This document shows, in pieces, positions 1 through 5,153 of a stretch of 5,153 bases of DNA. Position numbers and translations under genes: made by a program. A model generated the notes under the pieces. That model saw only the letters and a list, made by a program, of their open reading frames with translations, was not told the origin of the DNA and made no database searches. Numbering within the stretch: position 1 is the first letter of the stretch; the number at the start of each line of letters is the position of its first letter. Source of the stretch: an uncultured Clostridium sp. (GTDB lineage: Bacteria; Bacillota; Clostridia; Lachnospirales; Lachnospiraceae); the NCBI GenBank assembly GCA_900552885.1, contig USBM01000168.1:1-5153 (forward strand), written 5' to 3'.

Positions 1-816
1 GTCCTGCAGGTGTACATACAAAGAAAAATTAGCCTGACTGCTATACCAGACCCTAATATTCTTATTCAGGCGGTACTGCTTCTCCTCATATTCACCTTTT
101 GTCAAATAAAGCTCACTTGATCCGTTGAGATTTCTTTGCAGATTAATATTTAACCCGGCTTTCGAATTATAATCAATCAGCCGTTTGTTCGCCAGTTCAT
201 CCAGCGTTATACTGCGATAAGAACCTGCGGTTATTTCATTTACGTTCGAATTTTCAGGAACCTCAACATTATGTGCATCGGTAATGTCTACTCTGGTAAT
301 GCTTCCCTGAATCTCCACGGATTGAGATGTCTTCACATCCTGATGAACGTTCTTCTCATCCGTTCTGATAATATTTATTTTTCCGTTGACTTCGATTCGA
401 TTAGAAACAGTTCCATTTCCAACGAATGTAAAAGAATCATTATCATTCTTACGTACACCATTTTTTCCTATAATAAAAACTTCCTGTTGAGACAAGTACA
501 TTAATTCACCCCGATCATAAAGAGCGAGATAAAGATACTGATCTGTATTATAACCATTGACCTCGTATCCTTCTGATTGATCCTTAATGCTTCTTTCCCC
601 ATTCTGCACACTTATTCCTACCAATTTAGCCTGCATATCTGTCCTTAGTTTTCCGTCCACATATATGCCGCCGGCTTCATTTGGTTTGCCGGATATGTAC
701 TGGGCACTGAATCCCCATCCTCTAAATGTGGTAGTCGCCGCACTTACGTTTCCCGCAGGAATCAGCATCATCACTCCAAGAAGCAGGAAAAGCATCATGC
801 CTCTAACTCTCTTCAT
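1..816 (-). CDS. Second exported surface protein, possible internal start in the same frame (partial, unrecognised)
   Basis: An in-frame ATG at 816 has its own Shine-Dalgarno AAGGAG with a 7-base spacer. It opens a textbook signal peptide: basic MKRVRG, a hydrophobic core MMLFLLLGVMMLIP, and a signal peptidase site NVSA|A with cleavage after residue 26 (base 739). At least 246 mature residues follow before the window ends. I do not recognise a family. The segment is polar and beta-rich in appearance, with aromatic/Gly patches (FRGWGF) near the mature N-terminus, many Asn, and no Cys in the visible part. No Cna-B motif (GAxFxL, GxYxxxE) is visible in it. Its DNA is somewhat more AT-rich than the Cna-B repeat region upstream. 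By position it could be a co-expressed partner of the adhesin, such as a minor pilin or accessory surface protein, but that is inference. It is either translated independently from 816, or made as the tail of the upstream adhesin and freed by signal peptidase. Confidence 0.6.
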   Translation of the reverse strand, partial: MKRVRGMMLFLLLGVMMLIPAGNVSAATTTFRGWGFSAQYISGKPNEAGGIYVDGKLRTDMQAKLVGISVQNGERSIKDQSEGYEVNGYNTDQYLYLALYDRGELMYLSQQEVFIIGKNGVRKNDNDSFTFVGNGTVSNRIEVNGKINIIRTDEKNVHQDVKTSQSVEIQGSITRVDITDAHNVEVPENSNVNEITAGSYRSITLDELANKRLIDYNSKAGLNINLQRNLNGSSELYLTKGEYEEKQYRLNKNIRVWYSSQANFSLYVHLQD

Positions 817-3800
817 CTTCCGACTCCTTCCTGACCGAAGATAATACAACATCATAAATGCCATTACCGATAATACCATCAACAATTTAATAATATGCAC
901 AATCAGATCTCCGGTCTTGACATGCCCGGAACCGTTAATTGTCGTATTGGTGCTTACCGTAATGCTTGTATCTTCCTCAATCCGGTCATTCTCAATCTCT
1001 AATACCTGATCAAGATTATCTTTCGTTAAGTTAATCTCCCGCATCTGATCCTCTAAGCCATAACCTTTTAAGGTTTTTGTCTCCTGCAGATAATAGGTGC
1101 CTAACGCAAGATCTTCGATCAGGACCTCTCCATTCTTATCTGTTTTGTAACTGCCGATCTTGTCCTGGCTGCCGTTATAAAGAGTAAACTCTACACCCTT
1201 TAATGGCTGTTTTGTATCACCGTCTGTCTTGATCACCTTAATACTGCCTTTATAACGACTGTTCTCAATCTGTAATACCTGCTGCAGGTTCTTACTCGTC
1301 AGGTCAATCTCCTGCATCCGGTCATCTAATACGTAATTCTCCAGAGTGCTGTTTTCCTGCAGATAATACTTGCCGATTGGCAGCTTATCAATGAAGATCT
1401 CTCCTTTCTCATCTGTTACAAAGGATGCTATCGCTGCCTTATTCTCATCGAATAAAGTAAAGCCAACTCCTGCTAATGTCTGCTTCGTGTCTGCGTCTGT
1501 CTTGATCACCTTGATGTTACCCTTGTACCACTCATTTACTACAGGCTCATCCTTGTTGATATCCATATCCACTGCATCACCTTCTAACGTCAGAGTGAAC
1601 GGATATACCTTCGTGTCACGGATATAGCTCTTACTTGCTGTCTTAATCTCCTTGTAATAGTATTCTCCGGAAACAAGCCGGGAATCCAAGGTTGCAATTC
1701 CCTTCTCATCTGTCACGGTATATCCTACACAGCTTCCTGCCTTCACGATCACCGTTCCGTTATAATTGGTGATATCAGACTTGGCATATACACCAAATAC
1801 AGCCCCGGCAAGCGGAACCTTCTTATATGTGTATACGGCATCACTGCTGCTGACACCATTCACCTTCGTTTCACTTAAGGATACTTCCTCACCCTGCTTG
1901 TATATATGCAGCTTCGTTGGCAGAGATTCATTCATGAATTCCACCGTCTCAACCTGCTCTGATACTGTCTTATCATCTTTGATCACTACCTCTTTCGGTT
2001 CTGTGTCTAACTTAAGCGCCGGATCGGTACTGATCTCGTATACGTAATAGGTACCCAGCTTCAGATTGGAGCTCTTCGCTGTTCCATCTTCTCCGGTTGT
2101 CAGCTTCTCGATCACCTTGCCAGCCTTATCCCGGATCTCAAATACAATATCCTTTGCCGATAAAGACTTAAAGTTCAGCTTCCGGTACGTACCATAATCT
2201 GTCTCTTCGGTGGTGGCATCATATAGAAGCTCACCGGTCTTTTGGATCAGAATGAAGTTGTGCTGCTCTTCATTTTTTTTCGTAATGGAAAATGAATAAC
2301 CATTTGCTTCCGCTGCTGGATCATCTACATATGCTAATCTCCAAGAATCCTCTCTTTCTGCATCCTTTGGTACTGTAAATACATATCCGTCTGCCGGTTT
2401 CGTTTCTGCTACCAAATAGGATATCCCTTTGTGCCATGGTAATTTATATTCTTTTCCAAAATCTGCCTTTCCATTTTCATCAGAAAGTATTGTTTTCAAA
2501 GGCACCCATGTGTTGTATTCATAAGTAGGGGTACCGTTTTGATCTCGCGATACAACCGCCGGTACTGTATCAGCCGCCGAAAAGAAATAGTCTCCATCTG
2601 GGTTCTTATTATTTACATTCGCATACAAGGTGAACTCTGCGCCTGCTACAGGGTACATCACATCTTTTGTTATTTCATCTACTTTATTTACATAAACAGC
2701 TACGGATCTATATGTATTCTTATATTGGCCTTGTTCTGCCCCTGCCCGATTCGTTATCTTGGTATCATGTTCCCCTGCTACAATTGTAAAATCATTTCTG
2801 GAAAGATCCTGTACATACCCTTGTGCGGTAGACTGCTCTATGACGTAGTAATTACCTGCCGGAAGATTATTATAGAATACACCGCCATCCTGCCCTGTAG
2901 TTGTAGTTATGGTTGCAGGTGATCTGCCATAATACTTCGTTGCCATTCCCTGTGTATTCCAGATGGAAGCATTCAATACCTCCTGTGTTATTTCTGTTCC
3001 CGCGGAGAACAGTACTTCGTCATTCTGTAGAGTTATATCATCTGCTGCGTACAGCTTAAATGTAACATTCTCTAGCCTTCTTTCAATCGTAGTAAATTCA
3101 GATCCGTTCCACCCCCAGATCATTTCACCGACCTTCTGAATCGATGCAGATCCCGGTTTATACCAATTCACAGCCGTAAGCTGCAGATCGATGTTGGTAG
3201 AGGTCGCATCCATTGTTATCCAATCCCCAAGATAATCAATACCCAGAGGACTTAACTGTATCTGGTCTACACCATCCACATTCACTACCGATGCATTGAT
3301 GTATAAAGTTGACATTGATCTCGTCATGCCCGGAGGGGTAACTGTTTCGGACAACTGATAGCTTCCGGCAGTCGTAATCTCTGGAAAATATCCACTATCC
3401 GGATCATCTGCGTCTGGTGATACATACGCATCATACCCAGCACCAGATATGTATTTTAATTCAAATTGTGCGCCGGATATTGCCTTGCCGAACTCGTCCA
3501 CTTTCTTGATACATACTCTTGCACCTTCCTTATCCGGTGCTTTATCCGTATATAATTGAATGGCAAAATATGCATTCGAATTATATTCGGAATCAAACGT
3601 TAATCTTTGTTTATTCTGACCACAATCCAGATAATGAATCTGTGTATCTCCACCATAGGTTCCATCCACCTTCATCACAACCGTGATTGGATGCGATGCA
3701 TCCGGGGCATAACTCTTATCAAAAGAACACTTCAGGTTACCGGAACTATTTAATGCGATATCCACTTTATTTTTCACACTCGTACCTGACGAATCAAATA

Positions 3801-4746
3801 CATCTGCGACCTTAATACTTCCCCAGCCATCGGCTCCGGCTGCAAAGTATCTCCATGCAGTACCGGAAAGCCCGACCGTCTGATCTTTTACCTTCTTACC
3901 TTCATATTTGACCTTCTTCTGCTTTAATGCAACCTTACTTACCACATCCCAGCCCTTGCCACTTACCGGTGTCAGGGAAGAAGAATACGACGTTCCGCCG
4001 TATTTCAGGTTATACAGGTTGTTAGCATAATTGATCAGCTTATTCGAGGTGTCGGTTCCGCCAATATTCCATACCACTCTCTGTGCGTCTTCATATCCGT
4101 TTGGATTCGAAAAGCCATCATGCAGCTGGAAATAATCCATTGCTACGGCTACCCGAAACGTATTCTTACCGGAATCCCATAACGTACCGGTTACCTGTGT
4201 CGGGGTGTATACCCCGGAATGCATCTCCATACCATGATCGATACAGAAGATATAGTGTTTCTTTCCACCGGACATGATATACCAGGTATATCCATCTCCC
4301 CATGAGCCGTCTGCCTCCACCTTACCAGAGGTTGCTGCTGCTTTGGCATTCTTCATCCTTACCTTTCCAACTTTTACCGTCTGCTCCTTAGCTGCTACCT
4401 GCTCCTGTACCGCTGTTTCCGGTACTTCTACTGTCTGCTCTGTCTCTGCAACAATCTCCTGTGTCGTTACTTCCTCTGCTGTAGATTCTGTAACAGTTTC
4501 GGTTGTGGCTGCTTCGGTTATCTCTTCTTCTGTACTCTGTTCCGTCACAGTCTCTGTCGCTGCCTCCTGCTCTGTTGTCGTTTCTGTTGTTACTTCTTCT
4601 TGCATGGCTTCTTCTGTACTCTCTGTTACCGTCTCCACTATTGCAGGATCTTCCTTTAATTCCATCGCATATGCGTTGTTAGGAATTAAGGTCAGAAACA
4701 TGGCAGAGATCAAAAGCCATGTCAAGACTCTTTTACATCTTTTCAT
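1..4746 (-). CDS. Thioester-domain, Cna-B-repeat surface adhesin continuing in frame into a second exported protein (3' end outside window)
   Basis: One open frame runs from ATG 4746 to the left edge, 1582 codons without a stop. The start is supported by AAAAGGAG at 4757-4764 and an immediate signal peptide (MKRCKRV, hydrophobic core, AYA cleavage site after residue 27). Residues 28-122 are Thr/Glu-rich. Residues about 143-260 form a thioester domain with FCID (Cys168) and AQRVVW (Gln222). Residues about 408-1072 hold divergent Cna-B/SpaA-like domains (motifs such as SGAQFEL, AGAEFTLY, PAGNYYVIEQ). Residues 1074-1255 are two closely similar Cna-B domains. Residues 1275-1310 are a sorting-type signal: HVKTGD, a helix of about 22 residues and the basic tail RSGRSRK. 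In this family the thioester covalently captures an amine on a target, and sortase links the protein to the peptidoglycan. Oddly, no stop follows the tail, and Met1311 begins a second signal peptide. The product is probably a tip or monomeric adhesin; the target is unknown. Confidence 0.9.
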   Translation of the reverse strand, partial: MKRCKRVLTWLLISAMFLTLIPNNAYAMELKEDPAIVETVTESTEEAMQEEVTTETTTEQEAATETVTEQSTEEEITEAATTETVTESTAEEVTTQEIVAETEQTVEVPETAVQEQVAAKEQTVKVGKVRMKNAKAAATSGKVEADGSWGDGYTWYIMSGGKKHYIFCIDHGMEMHSGVYTPTQVTGTLWDSGKNTFRVAVAMDYFQLHDGFSNPNGYEDAQRVVWNIGGTDTSNKLINYANNLYNLKYGGTSYSSSLTPVSGKGWDVVSKVALKQKKVKYEGKKVKDQTVGLSGTAWRYFAAGADGWGSIKVADVFDSSGTSVKNKVDIALNSSGNLKCSFDKSYAPDASHPITVVMKVDGTYGGDTQIHYLDCGQNKQRLTFDSEYNSNAYFAIQLYTDKAPDKEGARVCIKKVDEFGKAISGAQFELKYISGAGYDAYVSPDADDPDSGYFPEITTAGSYQLSETVTPPGMTRSMSTLYINASVVNVDGVDQIQLSPLGIDYLGDWITMDATSTNIDLQLTAVNWYKPGSASIQKVGEMIWGWNGSEFTTIERRLENVTFKLYAADDITLQNDEVLFSAGTEITQEVLNASIWNTQGMATKYYGRSPATITTTTGQDGGVFYNNLPAGNYYVIEQSTAQGYVQDLSRNDFTIVAGEHDTKITNRAGAEQGQYKNTYRSVAVYVNKVDEITKDVMYPVAGAEFTLYANVNNKNPDGDYFFSAADTVPAVVSRDQNGTPTYEYNTWVPLKTILSDENGKADFGKEYKLPWHKGISYLVAETKPADGYVFTVPKDAEREDSWRLAYVDDPAAEANGYSFSITKKNEEQHNFILIQKTGELLYDATTEETDYGTYRKLNFKSLSAKDIVFEIRDKAGKVIEKLTTGEDGTAKSSNLKLGTYYVYEISTDPALKLDTEPKEVVIKDDKTVSEQVETVEFMNESLPTKLHIYKQGEEVSLSETKVNGVSSSDAVYTYKKVPLAGAVFGVYAKSDITNYNGTVIVKAGSCVGYTVTDEKGIATLDSRLVSGEYYYKEIKTASKSYIRDTKVYPFTLTLEGDAVDMDINKDEPVVNEWYKGNIKVIKTDADTKQTLAGVGFTLFDENKAAIASFVTDEKGEIFIDKLPIGKYYLQENSTLENYVLDDRMQEIDLTSKNLQQVLQIENSRYKGSIKVIKTDGDTKQPLKGVEFTLYNGSQDKIGSYKTDKNGEVLIEDLALGTYYLQETKTLKGYGLEDQMREINLTKDNLDQVLEIENDRIEEDTSITVSTNTTINGSGHVKTGDLIVHIIKLLMVLSVMAFMMLYYLRSGRSRKMKRVRGMMLFLLLGVMMLIPAGNVSAATTTFRGWGFSAQYISGKPNEAGGIYVDGKLRTDMQAKLVGISVQNGERSIKDQSEGYEVNGYNTDQYLYLALYDRGELMYLSQQEVFIIGKNGVRKNDNDSFTFVGNGTVSNRIEVNGKINIIRTDEKNVHQDVKTSQSVEIQGSITRVDITDAHNVEVPENSNVNEITAGSYRSITLDELANKRLIDYNSKAGLNINLQRNLNGSSELYLTKGEYEEKQYRLNKNIRVWYSSQANFSLYVHLQD
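817..924 (-). other. Sortase-type cell-wall sorting signal of the adhesin
   Basis: Residues 1275-1310 show the three-part layout: a pentapeptide HVKTG followed by Asp, a hydrophobic helix (LIVHIIKLLMVLSVMAFMML), and a basic tail (YYLRSGRSRK). HVKTG departs from LPxTG at the first two positions, but the Lys-Thr-Gly-Asp core and the spacing fit. VKTGD-like endings occur among clostridial SpaA-type proteins. Normally such a signal is the extreme C-terminus. Here no stop codon follows, which would place a second export signal after the retention tail. Confidence 0.7.
824..829 (-). promoter_or_regulatory. Internal ribosome binding site for the second protein
   Basis: Reads AAGGAG on the minus strand, with the 7-base spacer TCGGAAG before ATG 816. 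Strength and spacing are optimal for a Gram-positive start. It lies inside codons for the basic tail of the upstream adhesin (GRSRK), so ribosomes finishing that segment could also re-initiate here. Confidence 0.65.
982..1527 (-). repeat. Tandem pair of 91-residue Cna-B domains (273-base direct repeat)
   Basis: Residues 1074-1164 (bases 1255-1527) and 1165-1255 (bases 982-1254) align without gaps. By hand count about 53 of 91 residues are identical, starting YKGNIKVIKTD and YKGSIKVIKTD and ending QIENSR and EIENDR. Aligned to the CnaB2 domain behind SpyCatcher, they carry the Lys/Glu/Asn set expected for a spontaneous intramolecular isopeptide bond: Lys1079-Glu1131-Asn1162 and Lys1170-Glu1222-Asn1253. 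The pair sits next to the wall anchor and probably acts as a rigid stalk. The similarity points to a fairly recent duplication compared with the other stalk domains. Confidence 0.85.
1531..3525 (-). other. Stalk region of about five divergent Cna-B/SpaA-like domains
   Basis: Residues about 408-1072 contain repeated Cna-B signatures. Domain 1 starts at RVCIKKVDEFGK with SGAQFEL and SYQLSET. Domain 2 (about 534-668) has ENVTFKLYA and AGNYYVIEQ. Domain 3 (about 683-822) has VYVNKVDE, AGAEFTLYA and YLVAETKPADGY. Domain 4 (about 830-940) has FILIQKTG, IVFEIRD and GTYYVYE. Domain 5 (about 943-1072) has LHIYKQG, AGAVFGVYA and GEYYYKE. Boundaries are approximate. The Glu of the isopeptide triad is recognisable in most, but the Lys position used by CnaB2 is filled by Cys, Ser, Tyr, Leu and His in domains 1 to 5 by my alignment, so these may lack the cross-link. 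Confidence 0.7.
2273..2280 (-). repeat. A8 homopolymer in the adhesin coding strand
   Basis: The coding strand has eight consecutive A at codons 823-825 (Lys-Lys-Asn), between stalk domains 3 and 4. One extra A creates TGA immediately. One missing A reaches TGA after nine further codons. Slippage in replication or transcription would therefore yield a protein ending near residue 825-835 without anchor. Whether this happens cannot be told from one sequence. Confidence 0.5.
3967..4320 (-). other. Thioester domain (TED/TQXA type) of the adhesin
   Basis: Residues about 143-260, opening with DGSWGDGYTWYIMSGGKKHY. Cys168 lies in FCID, matching the [YFL]C-hydrophobic-polar motif of internal thioester domains. 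Gln222 lies in AQRVVW, matching the hydrophobic-Gln-polar-hydrophobic-hydrophobic motif followed by Trp. In characterised members (for example those of Streptococcus pyogenes) Cys and Gln join as a thioester that reacts with an amine on the host target. Spacing of 54 residues is plausible. Boundaries are estimated from motif positions. Confidence 0.8.
4381..4665 (-). repeat. Thr/Glu-rich low-complexity segment with ETVTE repeats
   Basis: Residues 28-122, directly after the signal peptide, are almost only Thr, Glu, Val, Ala, Gln and Ser. The unit ETVTE followed by S/T and Glu recurs at residues 38, 65 and 83, spaced 27 and 18 residues (81 and 54 bases), both multiples of 9. The segment is strongly acidic, probably disordered and exposed, and is N-terminal to the thioester domain rather than between domains and wall. 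The opposite strand is open over the same stretch only because of this skewed composition. Confidence 0.75.
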
Positions 4747-4756
4747 TACCTCACTA

Positions 4757-4764
4757 CTCCTTTT
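4757..4764 (-). promoter_or_regulatory. Ribosome binding site of the adhesin
   Basis: AAAAGGAG on the minus strand, 10 bases before ATG 4746. It is slightly far but strong, and no better in-frame start lies between. It fixes the start together with the signal peptide that follows. Confidence 0.7.
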
Positions 4765-4773
4765 CTGATTAAG

Positions 4774-4784
4774 ATATCTATATA
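4774..4784 (-). promoter_or_regulatory. Possible -10 region of the adhesin promoter
   Basis: TATATAGATAT on the minus strand, 28-38 bases before the start codon, between the upstream terminator and the ribosome binding site. A promoter is expected here because the preceding gene is terminated. I see no convincing TTGACA-like -35 box at 16-18 bases upstream, so the call is weak. Confidence 0.25.
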
Positions 4785-4823
4785 AACGCACCAGTCGGTA
4801 CGGATTTTTCTTTTTCAGGCAAC

Positions 4824-4857
4824 AAAAAAAGACAAGGCATAAAAATACTTTGTCTCT
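4824..4857 (-). terminator. Rho-independent terminator after the nuclease-like gene
   Basis: On the minus strand AGACAA (4855-4850) pairs with TTGTCT (4835-4830), with a partly paired interior around a T-rich loop, followed by a run of seven T (4830-4824). It lies about 30 bases after the stop codon at 4885. The stem is modest, with one A/C mismatch inside. It should separate the nuclease-like transcript from the adhesin. The A-rich flank on the other side gives only weak potential on the plus strand. Confidence 0.7.
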
Positions 4858-4884
4858 TTTACTCTTCCATATTCAATTATTCAT

Positions 4885-5153
4885 CTATATGTTCAAAACA
4901 GAGCCTAACGCACTCTCTAATTTCTCTTTTTCTCTAGATCCATTTGTTGCAAATCGTATTATCGAAATTCCAAATTTACTTACTATTGAATCTCTAATTC
5001 TATCTTCTTCCTGCTGTCCTACTTTATTTTCATGATATCCATGTCCATCTACTTCAATTACCAATAATGCTTCTTTATTCATCTTTCTATACACTACAAA
5101 ATCTACTCTTCTGGCAATTTTATAATAATCATATTCCTTTTCCGAAAACAGAG
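4885..5153 (-). CDS. DUF2726/DUF559-like PD-(D/E)XK nuclease-fold protein, C-terminal part
   Basis: The frame is open from the right edge to TAG at 4885-4887, giving 88 residues starting LFSEKEYDYYKIARRVDFVV; the N-terminus is outside the window. The GTG at 5094 is not a convincing start because the conserved RVDFVV segment lies upstream of it. Visible motifs are RVDFVV (Asp17), LLVIEVDGHGYH (Glu33, Asp35, His40), QQEEDRIRD, and GISIIRF near the end. The order D...ExD...H...D..RD...G..IIRF is that of Vsr-like/DUF559 and DUF2726 domains, which share the restriction-endonuclease fold. These are found alone, on helicases or in DNA-repair and defence settings, so the full role depends on the missing N-terminal part. 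The DNA is clearly more AT-rich than the adhesin gene (about 28 percent GC in 4921-4980 by hand count), suggesting a different history. Confidence 0.7.
   Translation of the reverse strand, partial: LFSEKEYDYYKIARRVDFVVYRKMNKEALLVIEVDGHGYHENKVGQQEEDRIRDSIVSKFGISIIRFATNGSREKEKLESALGSVLNI

Noticed and set aside
271..2047. Further plus-strand open frames (271-504, 587-844, 1370-1627, 1766-2047)
   Set aside because: All lie antisense to the long minus-strand frame with its clear domain content; none shows motifs of its own.
2539..2922. Plus-strand open frame of 127 codons with Cys/Ile/Tyr-rich content
   Set aside because: Antisense to the stalk domains 2 and 3, no recognisable protein, no upstream ribosome binding site that stands out.
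3387..3420. Asp-rich loop at residues 443-453 (DADDPD) as a calcium site
   Set aside because: Spacing does not match DxDxDG; it may just be an acidic loop in stalk domain 1.
3618..3729. Cys340 and Cys375 as a disulfide or a second thioester (CGQ)
   Set aside because: Cys-Gly-Gln at 375-377 resembles other thioester proteins only superficially; it lacks the surrounding motif, and no pairing evidence is visible.
4083..4277. Plus-strand open frame of 64 codons
   Set aside because: Antisense to the thioester domain; no protein-like features.
4274..4768. Plus-strand open frame of 164 codons rich in Ser, Val, Thr and Cys
   Set aside because: It is the complement of the Thr/Glu-rich repeat and the signal peptide of the adhesin; composition alone keeps it open, and it has no credible domain.
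4790..4799. Inverted repeat ACC-AGTC-GGT in the leader as an operator
   Set aside because: Only three base pairs with a four-base loop; expected by chance.
4850..5035. Plus-strand open frame of 61 codons
   Set aside because: Antisense to the nuclease-fold gene and its terminator.

Overview
The window looks like a surface-adhesin locus from a Gram-positive anaerobe of the Clostridia, most likely a gut Lachnospiraceae-type organism. That guess rests on the domain style (thioester domain, Cna-B/SpaA-like stalk, VKTGD-type sorting signal), AAGGAG ribosome binding sites and moderate GC. It is inferred without any database search. All supported genes are on the minus strand, so the text reads from right to left.

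Right edge (4885-5153): the C-terminal 88 codons of a gene for a DUF2726/DUF559-like protein with a PD-(D/E)XK-type endonuclease fold. It is markedly AT-rich. A minus-strand rho-independent terminator (4824-4857) lies just after its stop, so the next gene probably has its own promoter. The 138-base gap (4747-4884) holds that terminator, a weak TATATAGATAT box and the AAAAGGAG ribosome binding site of the adhesin.

4746 to 1: one uninterrupted reading frame of 1582 codons that runs off the left edge. Its first 1310 codons encode a complete-looking covalent adhesin. In order these are a signal peptide, a Thr/Glu-rich segment, a thioester domain (Cys168, Gln222), about five divergent Cna-B-like stalk domains, two near-duplicate Cna-B domains with complete isopeptide triads, and a C-terminal sorting signal (HVKTGD, membrane helix, basic tail). 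No stop codon follows the basic tail. The frame continues directly into a second signal peptide, preceded by its own AAGGAG site 7 bases before an in-frame ATG (816). After it comes an exported protein of at least 272 residues that I do not recognise.

The locus therefore looks like two adjacent surface-protein genes whose stop codon is missing. The result is either a polyprotein that signal peptidase could cut, or two overlapping same-frame translation products. Removing a single A just before the internal ATG would restore an ordinary ATGA stop/start overlap, so a recent one-base mutation or a sequencing error is the main rival explanation. The thioester domain would bind a host or neighbour-cell amine, the stalk would hold it away from the wall, and sortase would anchor it. 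The role of the second protein is unknown.
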